From assembly GCF_030814955.1 (NCBI RefSeq), contig NZ_JAUSWB010000006.1:186001-250000 (forward strand): DNA of 64,000 bases, in the 5' to 3' direction. The translations under genes were made by a program, and so were the position numbers. This document shows, piece by piece, positions 15,271 to 24,143 of the stretch. The notes beneath the pieces were generated by a model. It had not been told where the DNA came from. It did no database searches and was given only the letters and a program-made list of their open reading frames with translations. Within the stretch, counting starts at the first letter, position 1. Each line of letters starts with the position of its first letter. This DNA is from Planomicrobium stackebrandtii (GTDB taxonomy: Bacteria > Bacillota > Bacilli > Bacillales_A > Planococcaceae).

Positions 15271-17010
15271 TTATTCGTCGTCTCCTGAGAAATCAGGATC
15301 TGTTTTCTTCAGCAATGCCTGGATAGCTGTCAGGATAATCCAAAGTGTAAAGACGAAAATGATGGCTCCAAAGACAAACAGCAGCGTACTTGGCTGGTCT
15401 GCGTACCAAGCCCATTGGAGGAACACTTGCTGGAACATTGCCCAAAGTGTCATGAACATCAGGAAAATCATTGGAATGATGGTAATCATGTAATTGCGGC
15501 CAAGTTTTCGGAGCCAGATGGAAATCAGCAGCAAACTGATGCCCGCGAGCAGCTGATTGGCTGTACCGAATAACGGCCATAACAAGTAGCCGCCTGAACC
15601 AAAGCCGTTTGGCCCCTCAGGAAGAAGAACCAGTGCGGCACTTGCTCCAACAGCAATTGTTGTCGCAACATGCTTTTTCTCAAGGGATGGAATTTTGTAT
15701 TCTACGCCCAATTCCGAAATGATATAGCGCATCAAGCGGACGGAAGTATCCAAAGTGGTGGCGGCAAATGAAACAACAATAATGGAAACAATCGTTGAAG
15801 CAACATCTGCAGGAATGAGCAAACCTTGAGCCAAGTTGGTAGCTCCTTCGATAAAGGCGCCCAGTCCAGCTCCGTTGGATGCCTGGAAACTGCTGTATGT
15901 CGCAAAAAACGATTCGCGGTCAGGGAACAAAGTAATAACGGCAATAATTGAAATCAGAGCCAAAACCCCTTCACCTACTGCTCCTAAATAACCGACAAAA
16001 CGGGCATCGGTTTCTTTATCCAGCTGTTTTGAAGTAGTTCCGGACGATACCAAGCCATGGAAACCGGATATTGCTCCACAAGCAATGGTAATGAACAGCA
16101 ACGGGAACCAGGAGATATCTGCATCTGGATTGGTTGCGGGTGCCGTAATTTCTGGATTGGTAAACAACAATCCAAGATAAAGAATACCAAGTCCTACAAT
16201 TAATTGGTGCGAGTTGATAAAGTCACGCGGCTGGAGCAATTTCCATACCGGCAAGGTGGAGGCGATGTAAACGTAGATCATCAACACGATGATCCAGATA
16301 AAGAAAGCTGTTGAGATTGATCCCAGGCCAAATAGTCCCGCACCGTCTTCTCCGCCCATATATTGGACAAGATCGATTTGCAAAAAGCTCACTTGGCTGG
16401 CAACTACAGCAGTTATGTACATGACTGCCAAGGCGATAAGTGATGGAACGAGCATTTTCTTATTCTTCTTATAAACGGCATGACCAATCCAAATTGCCAA
16501 TGGAATCTGGATGAATACCGGGATGACACTTGCCGGGTAGGAAATGAATAGGTTAGCGATAACCCATGCAAATACCGCGTTAACCATAAGAACCAAAATT
16601 AAAATAATAAACAGGAACAAGATTTTTCCTCGCTGGCCAATTAAACGGTGGGCAAGCGTTCCTACAGACTGCCCTTTGTTCCGGACTGACAGTACTAATG
16701 TTCCAAAATCATGGACACCTGCAGCAAAAACTGTACCGAGCACTACCCATAACACTGCAGGCAGCCAACCCCAATAAACAGCGATGGCTGGTCCTAAAAT
16801 TGGGGCAGCTCCAGCAACGGAAGTAAAGTGATGCCCCCATAACACAAATTTGTTGGTAGGCACAAAATCCACGCCATCTTTAAAGCGATGCGCCGGCGTT
16901 ACATAATTCGGATCTAGCCTGAAAATCTTTTCTGCTACAAATTTGGAATAAAAGCGGTACCCCAGTATAAAAATAAAAATTCCAATAGCGGCCAATGCAA
17001 TGGCATTCAC
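15271..17010 (-). CDS. cstA: CstA family carbon-starvation / pyruvate carrier
   Basis: This 579-residue membrane protein has about 16 hydrophobic helices and clear CstA hallmarks: DGVDFVPTNKFVLWGHHFTSVAGAAPILGPAIAVYWGWLP near the N terminus, GVHDFGTLV, ISGFHGLVSSGTTSKQL, and LLWPLFGTANQLLAG. Characterised CstA/BtsT proteins import pyruvate (or peptides, in older work) when carbon is scarce. The GTG at 17010 is preferred because AAAAGGGG precedes it. The farther TTG at 17040 falls inside the cre site. It heads the cluster with the CC-tail protein, the ArsA-type ATPase and the MDR enzyme. Confidence 0.93.
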   Translation of the reverse strand: MNAIALAAIGIFIFILGYRFYSKFVAEKIFRLDPNYVTPAHRFKDGVDFVPTNKFVLWGHHFTSVAGAAPILGPAIAVYWGWLPAVLWVVLGTVFAAGVHDFGTLVLSVRNKGQSVGTLAHRLIGQRGKILFLFIILILVLMVNAVFAWVIANLFISYPASVIPVFIQIPLAIWIGHAVYKKNKKMLVPSLIALAVMYITAVVASQVSFLQIDLVQYMGGEDGAGLFGLGSISTAFFIWIIVLMIYVYIASTLPVWKLLQPRDFINSHQLIVGLGILYLGLLFTNPEITAPATNPDADISWFPLLFITIACGAISGFHGLVSSGTTSKQLDKETDARFVGYLGAVGEGVLALISIIAVITLFPDRESFFATYSSFQASNGAGLGAFIEGATNLAQGLLIPADVASTIVSIIVVSFAATTLDTSVRLMRYIISELGVEYKIPSLEKKHVATTIAVGASAALVLLPEGPNGFGSGGYLLWPLFGTANQLLAGISLLLISIWLRKLGRNYMITIIPMIFLMFMTLWAMFQQVFLQWAWYADQPSTLLFVFGAIIFVFTLWIILTAIQALLKKTDPDFSGDDE

Positions 17011-17035
17011 AACCCCAACCCCTTTTCCTATTTTT

Positions 17036-17049
17036 TGCAAGCGCTAACA
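17036..17049 (-). promoter_or_regulatory. Catabolite response element (cre) ahead of cstA
   Basis: On the minus strand TGTTAGCGCTTGCA matches the CcpA consensus TGWAANCGNTNWCA at all but two positions. It is 26 bp before the chosen GTG start. CcpA repression by good sugars would fit a carbon-starvation carrier. Confidence 0.65.
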
Positions 17050-17326
17050 AAGCACTTGTAGTTTAATCATAGAGGAGTGACACAATAATGTAAATGTTCT
17101 GATAAATTTTTCATTTATATTATAACGTCGTTTTAAAAGTCATGTTCCTTAAACTATTTTAATAGAAGAGGATGCAAAAAATCTCAGGCAACCATTTTCT
17201 GCACAGCTCTCTTGCCATTAAGATATGGAGCAACCCAGTGCTTCTTCTTTTTGCCGCGATAGAGGGACACTGATTTGCCAGAAGTGATTTGATGGCATAT
17301 TACCAAATCAGGCTCACTCAAACAGC

Positions 17327-18253
17327 TTATTTATCTGTATTTATTTTCTGTTCATAGAGCTTCAGTTTAGTGTAAATGATTTCAAGAACCGGAACCGGTA
17401 TCTCCAGTTCCTTAGCTCGAGCAAGCAAATAACCTTGCAAATGCTCGGCTTCTGTAGGCTGCAGCTTTTCAATATCTCGCTGCATTGATGATTTCATCCC
17501 CGCTGCCATGCTCTCGATTCGGCTTAGTTGCGTATCCGCAATTCCCGGTTGGATAGGAGCTCCCATTTTTTCCATAATTGCCGCAAGTTCCTGCAGAAGT
17601 ACCTGAATCGTGCGCCTGCCTGTTTCAAGATCCCGTATCGGACCGATAGGCGATTCCATCATTGAAGTAATGCCTGACATCGCTGTGATAAACAGATATT
17701 TATGCCACATCTCCTGGTTGATGTTGTCGCTTTTGATAAATTCCGCCTTGGTTCCTGAAAAAGCCTGCTCCAGTTTTTCAATCCGTTCAGTTTTTTTGCC
17801 TGTCCGCTCTCCGTATATCAATTGATGAACAGGGCTTGTCTGAACAATTGTACCGTCCTCCGCTAAAGTCGTTTCGACAAAGCACAAGCCGCCAATGACT
17901 CTTTCTTCTCCGAATGCTCTAACCAGCGGCTGTAAATGCGAGATGCCGTTAAGTAAAGGCAAAATCATGGTATTCGGACCTGTGAATGGCTGAATATCCT
18001 CTATAGCATCCGCAAGCTGGTAGGATTTCGTGGAAACCAGCACGACATCAAACGGGGGGCTTTGTTCTTTTTTAGTGATCAGCTTTGGCTGCAGTTGGAG
18101 ATCTCCGTATTTGCTTTGAATTTTCAGACCTGTCTGCTGCAGTTTTTTCTTTCTGCCTTCCCTTACCAAAAAAGTGACGTCCTCTCCTTTCTCCAGTAAG
18201 CGGCCGCCAAAGTATCCGCCAATCGCACCTGCTCCAACAATTAAAATTTTCAT
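17327..18253 (-). CDS. 2-dehydropantoate 2-reductase family protein
   Basis: This 308-residue ketopantoate-reductase-type enzyme has the NADPH-binding motif ILIVGAGAIGGYFGGRL at the N terminus, STKSYQL, LLNGISH and the C-terminal helical domain with HKYLFITAMSGITSMM and QRDIEKLQPTEAEHLQGYLL. In CoA synthesis PanE reduces ketopantoate. Bacilli often carry several paralogues, and nothing here proves which one this is. It is the last gene of the acyl-CoA operon, about 38 bp after the quinone oxidoreductase, with its own GGAGTGG. Confidence 0.88.
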   Translation of the reverse strand: MKILIVGAGAIGGYFGGRLLEKGEDVTFLVREGRKKKLQQTGLKIQSKYGDLQLQPKLITKKEQSPPFDVVLVSTKSYQLADAIEDIQPFTGPNTMILPLLNGISHLQPLVRAFGEERVIGGLCFVETTLAEDGTIVQTSPVHQLIYGERTGKKTERIEKLEQAFSGTKAEFIKSDNINQEMWHKYLFITAMSGITSMMESPIGPIRDLETGRRTIQVLLQELAAIMEKMGAPIQPGIADTQLSRIESMAAGMKSSMQRDIEKLQPTEAEHLQGYLLARAKELEIPVPVLEIIYTKLKLYEQKINTDK

Positions 18254-18291
18254 TCTTCCACTCCTCTTTTGTACTTTTCATATAGACTAAT

Positions 18292-19266
18292 TTATGGTTT
18301 TAACACTAATTTGCCAATGGTTTTCCGCCCCTGCAACGATTGATGGGCCTTTGCAGCTTCTGCAAGTGGATAAGTAGCTCCAATTGTCAAAATCAGTTCT
18401 CCGCTCTTCATGTAGCCCAGTAATTCGCTGAAACTCCGTTGGAACAACTCCGGGTAGCGCATAATTTGAGGCAGGAAAAAGCCGATGACCGACTGATTTT
18501 TGCGCATCAACTGACCTGGGTTGAAAGTGGCTTGCTGCCCGCTCGCGGCTCCGAATATAACGAGCCTTCCAAATGGTGCGAGGCATTTCACGGTTTGATT
18601 GAAGACCTCGCCCCCCACCATCTCAAGTGCCAAGTCGACCCCTTTGCCATCAGTGATGGACTTTACTTTTTCGACCCATCCGTCTTCCGAATAGTTGACC
18701 AGATGGGTTGCCCCCATTTTTTGTGCATGAAACAGCTTTTCTTCTGTGCTGGCAGTGGCAATGATTTTTCCTGCGCCAAAAATTTTGGCTAATTGCACTG
18801 CAATAGCACCGACACCTCCTGCTGCGGCATGAATCAGCACCGTTTCTCCTTTTTCGAGGCGGCCCATGGTTTTTAAAATATGATAAGCACTCAGCCCCTG
18901 CAGCGGCAATGCAACCGCCTGATCAAAACCGACGCCTTCTGGAACTTCCGTCAGTACACTTTGGTCCACGGCCGCATATTCTGCATAGCCTGCAGAACCG
19001 ATTAGCGCCACTACCCGATCGCCGGCTTTAAAATTCTCCACGTTTTCTCCGGCCTCAACAATCACGCCAGCGACTTCCGATCCCGGAATATAAGGCAGCT
19101 CGGTCGGCACCACATACTTTCCTTCACGCCTTGCTGTATCGGCATAATTGACGCCAATCGCCTTTACTTCAATAATGACTTCTGTAGCTGCCGGGTCCGG
19201 TTTCTCCGCTTCAACCAATTGCAGTACATCGGGACCACCATACTCTTCAAACTTTATAACTTTCAT
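18292..19266 (-). CDS. Quinone oxidoreductase (zinc-independent MDR)
   Basis: This 324-residue NADPH:quinone oxidoreductase-type protein has a GroES-like N-terminal domain (KAIGVNYADTARREGKY, IPGSEVAGVIVEAG) and the Rossmann segment LIHAAAGGVGAIAVQLAKIFGA. Zinc ligands are absent. The start at 19266 is chosen over an adjacent GTG because AGGAGG sits eight bases upstream. It follows the acyl-CoA dehydrogenase by about 12 bp in the same operon and may reduce enone-type products, but that is inference. Confidence 0.88.
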   Translation of the reverse strand: MKVIKFEEYGGPDVLQLVEAEKPDPAATEVIIEVKAIGVNYADTARREGKYVVPTELPYIPGSEVAGVIVEAGENVENFKAGDRVVALIGSAGYAEYAAVDQSVLTEVPEGVGFDQAVALPLQGLSAYHILKTMGRLEKGETVLIHAAAGGVGAIAVQLAKIFGAGKIIATASTEEKLFHAQKMGATHLVNYSEDGWVEKVKSITDGKGVDLALEMVGGEVFNQTVKCLAPFGRLVIFGAASGQQATFNPGQLMRKNQSVIGFFLPQIMRYPELFQRSFSELLGYMKSGELILTIGATYPLAEAAKAHQSLQGRKTIGKLVLKP

Positions 19267-19278
19267 CACTGTCTCCTC

Positions 19279-21045
19279 CTAACAAATATAATGTTCCGCA
19301 TCTATCAGTTTTTCAGCAATTTGCCGTTTCACTTTAATTAGCCCACCGCGCTGCAGCCGTACCAATTCTTTTGTCACAGCAGCCGTATTGAGATCCAATT
19401 GGTCTTCCGGAGAAGCTGCCTGCATCAATTTGCGCGCTGCCATTTCCACTTCCAATAGCGTATCGCCAGTCAACGCTTGCACCATAAGAAGTTTCTGTGC
19501 AGATTGCTCCTCTTTGTTTCTTTCTATCGCTTTTGCTGTTCTCATGACAGCAGATTCCAAAGCATATAATGCAATGGCGATATCGGCCAATGCCATTAGA
19601 ACTTCCTGCTCTTCGCCCAATCCACTGCCGTACGATTCATAAGCGAGACCAATACTGAACAGAAAAATACGGCGTATCGCCTCTACTGCTTCCATTTCTA
19701 TGGAAATCGGTCCATCAGCTATTTTGGGGGAAGACTTCATTTCTTTAATAGTTGAAGCCGCCAATTGAGGCAATGGCACCTTTCCTTTCGCTGCCTGTTT
19801 CAGTAGGTTTCCAGGTATCAGTAAACGGTTTACTTCATTTGTTCCTTCAAAAATCCGGTTGATCCGTGAATCCCGGTACATTTGCTCTACCTTGTATTCC
19901 TTGATAAAGCCATAGCCCCCGTGCAATTGCAGCGCTTCATCCGCTACAAAGTCCAGCGTCTCTGAGCCATGTACTTTGCAAACTGCGCATTCGACCGCAT
20001 ACTCCATCAGTTGTTTGGCGATTACGCCATGATCTTCCGACCCATAAAGGCTGCCAAGCGCGTCTTCCAGATACCCGGCAGTCCGGTATTGCAGAGATTC
20101 GGATGCATAAATCCGCAGCGCCATGTCAGCCAGTTTTTCCTGCGTCGCTGTAAATTCAGCAATCGCTTTGCCGAACTGGCGCCGCTCCTTGGTATACTTC
20201 AATGTCAGCTCCAGTCCGTATTTGGCTGCACCCATACAGGCAGAACCCAAGTTATAGCGTCCCAAGTTCAAGACATTCAACGCAATAACGTGGCCTTTTC
20301 CGATTTCGCCAAGCACATTCTCGACCGGAACTCTGCAGTCCTCGAAAATGACTGCCCGCGTGGAAGAACCTTTAATGCCCATCTTTTGTTCCTCGGGGCC
20401 AAGTGATAGGCCAGGGTGGTCTTTTTCAACGATAAAAGCCGTAAAGGCAGTGCCATCCACTTTTGCATAGACAATGAACGTATCTGAAAACTCGGCATTG
20501 GTAATGAACATTTTTGTTCCATTTAATAAGTAATGAGTGCCTGCTTCGTTCAATTTGGCAGTGGTCTTGGCTGACAAGGCATCCGATCCCGCTCCCGGTT
20601 CCGTCAGGCAGTAAGCTCCGATAAATTCACCGGAAGCCAGTTTCGGCAAATACTTGTCTTTTTGCTTCGCCGTCCCAAAGTAAGTGATTGGCAAAGTCGC
20701 AATGCATGTATGATTGGAATGCGCCACTCCGTAGCCTCCAGCTGACCCAAGCGACTCACCAACCAGCCCTTTGCTGATTTTGTCCAATCCCAGGCCCCCG
20801 TAAGCTTCCGGAACACTGTGCCCCAGCAAGCCCAGCTCACCAGCTTTTCCCAATAGCTCTTTAACCAATCCAAAATTTTGGTTTTCAATCTCTTCATTGT
20901 TCGGCCGGACTTCCTTCTCTAAAAAACGTTTCGCTGTTTTAGCGATCAACTGGTGCTCATCAGTGAAATCTTCTGGAGTAAAAAAGCCTTTGGACGGCTG
21001 GTACAAAAAAGCCGCTCCTTTGTATTCAGTCGTTTTAGTTTCCAT
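19279..21045 (-). CDS. Acyl-CoA dehydrogenase (long form, FadE/VLCAD type)
   Basis: This 588-residue flavoenzyme catalyses the first oxidation step of fatty-acid beta-oxidation. The usual signatures are visible: AYCLTEPGAGSDA (FAD/substrate loop), LNGTKMFITNAEFSD, CMGAAKYGLELTLKYTKERRQFGKAI, and QLHGGYGFIKEYKVEQMYRDSRINRIFEGTNEVNRLLI near residue 400. About 180 extra C-terminal residues make it the long form, as in B. subtilis FadE. The start follows GGGAGG and overlaps the thioesterase gene by 11 bases. Confidence 0.93.
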   Translation of the reverse strand: METKTTEYKGAAFLYQPSKGFFTPEDFTDEHQLIAKTAKRFLEKEVRPNNEEIENQNFGLVKELLGKAGELGLLGHSVPEAYGGLGLDKISKGLVGESLGSAGGYGVAHSNHTCIATLPITYFGTAKQKDKYLPKLASGEFIGAYCLTEPGAGSDALSAKTTAKLNEAGTHYLLNGTKMFITNAEFSDTFIVYAKVDGTAFTAFIVEKDHPGLSLGPEEQKMGIKGSSTRAVIFEDCRVPVENVLGEIGKGHVIALNVLNLGRYNLGSACMGAAKYGLELTLKYTKERRQFGKAIAEFTATQEKLADMALRIYASESLQYRTAGYLEDALGSLYGSEDHGVIAKQLMEYAVECAVCKVHGSETLDFVADEALQLHGGYGFIKEYKVEQMYRDSRINRIFEGTNEVNRLLIPGNLLKQAAKGKVPLPQLAASTIKEMKSSPKIADGPISIEMEAVEAIRRIFLFSIGLAYESYGSGLGEEQEVLMALADIAIALYALESAVMRTAKAIERNKEEQSAQKLLMVQALTGDTLLEVEMAARKLMQAASPEDQLDLNTAAVTKELVRLQRGGLIKVKRQIAEKLIDAEHYIC

Positions 21046-21457
21046 GATGGCTCGCCTCCCTGATCAAATGTTTTTCCAGCTGCCGGCGGTTGGCATCAGG
21101 CAATGCTTCACTCCTTTGGGTTTTGAAATTGAAATAGATAGCGCTTGCCTGCCCTTTTGCAATCAGTTCCCCACTTTCTGCATCTTTAATTTCATGCTCC
21201 ACCCGAAAACTTGAATTGCCGATTTTGCTGACTCCTGTTCGAACGCTCAGTTTTTGATTGTAGTAGCCTTGGCTGATAAAATCACAGGAAGCTGAAGCTA
21301 GAATTATTTTCCAATTTTTGATGTCGCGTCCAAAACCCAGTTCAGCGAAAAATTCAGTGCGCGCTTCTTCCAGGTAAATAAAGTAACTGACGTTGCTGAT
21401 ATGCCCCAATGCGTCTGTTTCACTAAAACGCACTTTTACTGGAATTTCATGTGCCAT
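21035..21457 (-). CDS. Acyl-CoA thioesterase (hot-dog fold, 4HBT type)
   Basis: This is a 140-residue single hot-dog domain with the 4-hydroxybenzoyl-CoA thioesterase pattern VRFSETDALGHISNVSYFIYLEEARTEFF, where the Asp and the Asn-Val-Tyr region form the active site. The C-terminal strand SAIYFNFKTQRSEALP is also typical. It would release CoA from short or medium acyl-CoA. The start at 21457 follows GGGAGGAAAAC; a longer in-frame N terminus runs towards the TetR stop. It is part of the TetR-controlled acyl-CoA operon. Confidence 0.88.
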   Translation of the reverse strand: MAHEIPVKVRFSETDALGHISNVSYFIYLEEARTEFFAELGFGRDIKNWKIILASASCDFISQGYYNQKLSVRTGVSKIGNSSFRVEHEIKDAESGELIAKGQASAIYFNFKTQRSEALPDANRRQLEKHLIREASHHGN

Positions 21458-21473
21458 TTCTGTTTTCCTCCCG

Positions 21474-22031
21474 TCAGACGATGCCATTTAAAATCAAATC
21501 ACTGTATATGCCAGCCAACCGATCCGCTGAAATTCCTCCAGTGGGATTAAACCATTGATAGCTCCAATTGGTAACGCCCAAGATGGCAAAAGCAATCATT
21601 TCAGGTTCAAGCCCTTGCCTAAATTCATGCTCGGCGATGCCGTCGCTTATTATCCTCTCAAGATTTTTCCGGAATTTCTCACGCTTTGCTTTTACTTCGA
21701 CCGCATTCTCTTCGCAAAGATGGCGCATCTCCCTGAAGAACACTTTTCCGCTCGGTCCATGGTTTGCAATATCAGTAATCAATAACGCCACAAGCTCCTC
21801 CAGTTTTTTCCGGTTGCTAAGCTGGCTTTGCTGGATTTTCTGTTGGCGTTCCAGCAGATCATCGATATAGCCTAAATGGATGTCCATCAGCAGCTGCTCT
21901 TTGCTTGTAAAGTAATAGTAAAACGTTCCTTTGGTCACACCTAGAGCTTCGACAATATCTTGTATGGACGTTTCACTAAAACCTTTTTTCTCAAACAGAA
22001 GTATGCTTTGCTGTTTGATGCCTTGTTTCAT
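21474..22031 (-). CDS. TetR family regulator of the acyl-CoA operon
   Basis: This 185-residue TetR-type repressor has the N-terminal helix-turn-helix FSETSIQDIVEALGVTKGTFYYYFTSKEQLL and a divergent ligand-binding domain (TetR_C-like) with FFREMRHLCEE. The start at 22031 follows GGGGAAAA. A longer frame runs back into the SDR gene. It sits second in the operon it most likely controls, through the 20-bp palindrome ahead of the first gene. An acyl-CoA effector, as in FadR-type TetR proteins, is a reasonable guess only. Confidence 0.88.
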   Translation of the reverse strand: MKQGIKQQSILLFEKKGFSETSIQDIVEALGVTKGTFYYYFTSKEQLLMDIHLGYIDDLLERQQKIQQSQLSNRKKLEELVALLITDIANHGPSGKVFFREMRHLCEENAVEVKAKREKFRKNLERIISDGIAEHEFRQGLEPEMIAFAILGVTNWSYQWFNPTGGISADRLAGIYSDLILNGIV

Positions 22032-22062
22032 GACTTTTCCCCGCCATTCGTTTTTCCGTAGT

Positions 22063-22836
22063 TTAAATCGCGTGCATGCCGCCGTCCACCACAATGACAT
22101 CACCTGTTATGTAGTCAGAAGCCTTAGATGCCAGGAACAACGCCGTTCCTTTCAAATCTTCTTCTGTACCAAAGCGATTTAAAGGCGTCCGGGCCAGCAA
22201 GCCTTCCTGCCCTTTTTCCATTATTGCCTTTGACATTTTTGTCGGAAAGAAGCCGGGTGCGATGGCGTTAACGTTAATATTATGCTGCCCCCATTTGGCA
22301 GCGAGGTCTTTCGTAAACGTGATGACAGCCCCTTTGCTGGTGTTGTAGCCAATGGTATCCATGAGCGTCGGATCAATTCCTCCGAGCCCCGCAACTGATG
22401 AGATGTTGATGATTTTCCCGCTCTTTTGCTTGATCATTGCCTTTCCCACTTCCTGGCTCATCAGGAATGTGCCGGTCACATTTACATCCATGACTTTTTT
22501 CCAGGCATCCAAGGGCATGTCAACAACCGGAGCTCCCCATGTCGCACCTGAATTATTGACCAGGATATCAACGGAGCCAAATTTCTCGATTGTTAGTTGA
22601 ACCACGTTTTCCACATCTTCCGGATTGGTGACGTCACAGGCCAGCGCAAGCGTGCCAATGCCCATTCCAACAAGCTTGTCAGCTGCCTCCTGGCAAGCCT
22701 CCACTTTGCGCGAACACAATACGACGTTCGCACCTGCTTCAGCAAAAGCCTCCGCCATCATAGCGCCAAGACCTCGTCCGCCTCCAGTGATGATTGCCGT
22801 CTTGCCCTCCAGCTTGAATAAATCCATTACGTTCAT
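22063..22836 (-). CDS. SDR family oxidoreductase (first gene of the acyl-CoA operon)
   Basis: This 257-residue classical short-chain dehydrogenase has the cofactor motif TGGGRGLG (about residues 18-25), the structural NNSGA motif, catalytic Ser in ISSVAGLGG and the YNTSKGA Tyr-Lys pair, then the C-terminal ITGDVIVVDGG. Relatives include 3-oxoacyl-ACP reductase and 2-deoxy-D-gluconate 3-dehydrogenase, and the substrate cannot be assigned. Given its operon, a 3-hydroxyacyl-CoA type reaction is possible. The start at 22836 follows GGGGATGG. Confidence 0.9.
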   Translation of the reverse strand: MNVMDLFKLEGKTAIITGGGRGLGAMMAEAFAEAGANVVLCSRKVEACQEAADKLVGMGIGTLALACDVTNPEDVENVVQLTIEKFGSVDILVNNSGATWGAPVVDMPLDAWKKVMDVNVTGTFLMSQEVGKAMIKQKSGKIINISSVAGLGGIDPTLMDTIGYNTSKGAVITFTKDLAAKWGQHNINVNAIAPGFFPTKMSKAIMEKGQEGLLARTPLNRFGTEEDLKGTALFLASKASDYITGDVIVVDGGMHAI

Positions 22837-22866
22837 CTTCCATCCCCCTAATTGACCATTGAATTT

Positions 22867-22886
22867 CATACTAACTAGTTAGTATG
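22867..22886 (-). promoter_or_regulatory. Perfect 20-bp palindromic operator of the acyl-CoA operon
   Basis: CATACTAACTAGTTAGTATG is a perfect palindrome 31 bp before the SDR start, in the promoter region. Its size and position are typical of TetR-family operators, and the operon's second gene is a TetR. I saw no second copy in the window. Confidence 0.8.
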
Positions 22887-22980
22887 TTCAGAATACTTAA
22901 ACTTTATGTTACCGCTTTCATTTTTTTATTGCAAGAAGGGATTAGCTGAAACACCGCTTCCCCTTTCCCTTTGTCTATGA

Positions 22981-23931
22981 TCAGCTGTTTAAAAAATCCG
23001 GAATTTGATGCAAGTCAATATTGCCTCCTGACAAAACGACTGCAACTTTTTCATTTGCCGCGCTAACCTTGCCGGACATCACCGCAGCCAAAGCAGTCGC
23101 TCCCGATGGTTCTACCAGCTGCTTCGTGCGCTCCAAAAGAAATTGAAACGCTTCTTTTATTTCCGTTTCCGAAACCAGGACCAGCTCATCCAAATGCTCT
23201 CTTAAAATCGGAAAAGTTAAATCACCGGGCTGCGAGGTCCGCAGTCCATCCGCAATGGTCGAGGTTCCAGAAATGGCTGTGATAATTCCTTTTTGAAGTG
23301 ACAGAAACGTATCGTTTGCAGTCTCCGGTTCTACCCCAATCACACGGACTTCCGGTTTCAAGAACTTTACCGCACATAAAATTCCGCCGATCAAACCGCC
23401 TCCACCGACTGGCACGACAATGGCTCCAATGTCCGGCAACTGCTCTAAAATCTCCAGTCCGACAGTTCCTTGACCTGCAATAACGGCCGGATGATCGTAC
23501 GGGGGAATGTATATGCCGGAATTGTCTTCAGCTAATTGCTTGGCTCTTGGTATCCGCTCAGCTGATGTCGTCCCGCAATATTCGACTTTAGCTCCGTAAG
23601 CTTTGATCGCTTCAACTTTTGCCCGGTTAGCGTCCTTCGGCACGACAATGGCTGCCGGAATTCCCAGCTGGCCTGCAATATAGGCTACGGCTTGGCCATG
23701 ATTGCCAGACGATGCTGCTGTGATAAACCGTGCGCCTTCTGCCATCGCCTGCTTGACCGCGTTTGTTGCCCCCCGAATTTTGAATGAACCTGTTTTTTGA
23801 AGGTGCTCTGCTTTTAAAAAAATCTGCAGATCACATCGTTCGTTTAATAGGGATGACGTTATAATCGGGGTTTTATGGATAACGTTCTCGATTCTCTCCT
23901 GTGCCTTTCTCACATCTTCCAAACTGACCAT
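22981..23931 (-). CDS. Threonine/serine dehydratase (fold type II PLP enzyme)
   Basis: This 316-residue enzyme deaminates threonine (or serine) to the 2-oxo acid. The PLP lysine is Lys51 in the GSFKIRGATNA motif. SSGNHGQAVAY binds the substrate carboxylate, and the glycine-rich VPVGGGGLIGGI binds the PLP phosphate. There is no C-terminal regulatory ACT domain, so this is the short catabolic TdcB/YgeX-like type rather than biosynthetic IlvA. It is transcribed alone, divergent from ypsA. Serine racemase is a possible alternative within the same fold. Confidence 0.9.
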   Translation of the reverse strand: MVSLEDVRKAQERIENVIHKTPIITSSLLNERCDLQIFLKAEHLQKTGSFKIRGATNAVKQAMAEGARFITAASSGNHGQAVAYIAGQLGIPAAIVVPKDANRAKVEAIKAYGAKVEYCGTTSAERIPRAKQLAEDNSGIYIPPYDHPAVIAGQGTVGLEILEQLPDIGAIVVPVGGGGLIGGILCAVKFLKPEVRVIGVEPETANDTFLSLQKGIITAISGTSTIADGLRTSQPGDLTFPILREHLDELVLVSETEIKEAFQFLLERTKQLVEPSGATALAAVMSGKVSAANEKVAVVLSGGNIDLHQIPDFLNS

Positions 23932-24143
23932 CTTACTCGCTTCCTTTCTCGACTTTTTCTGTATGCTCCGTATCTTATCATACCCATATGAAGGAGTTTA
24001 ATTATTCAGACAAATTTTATCGCATCTAAGTAGCTGCTCTCGATTTAGTTTCTTCTATAATGATGCTGATAGTGGATGCAAGTATTCAATCCACTCTCTT
24101 TCCTGTAGACTAAGATTTCAAATCCTTGAAAGGAGTGGAGACA

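Noticed and set aside
17184..17321. 46-codon minus-strand frame after the PanE-like gene, ending SVSLYRGKKKKHWVAPYLNGKRAVQKMVA
   Set aside because: It looks protein-like, but the only start is a TTG without a ribosome binding site. It may be a gene remnant; too weak to annotate.
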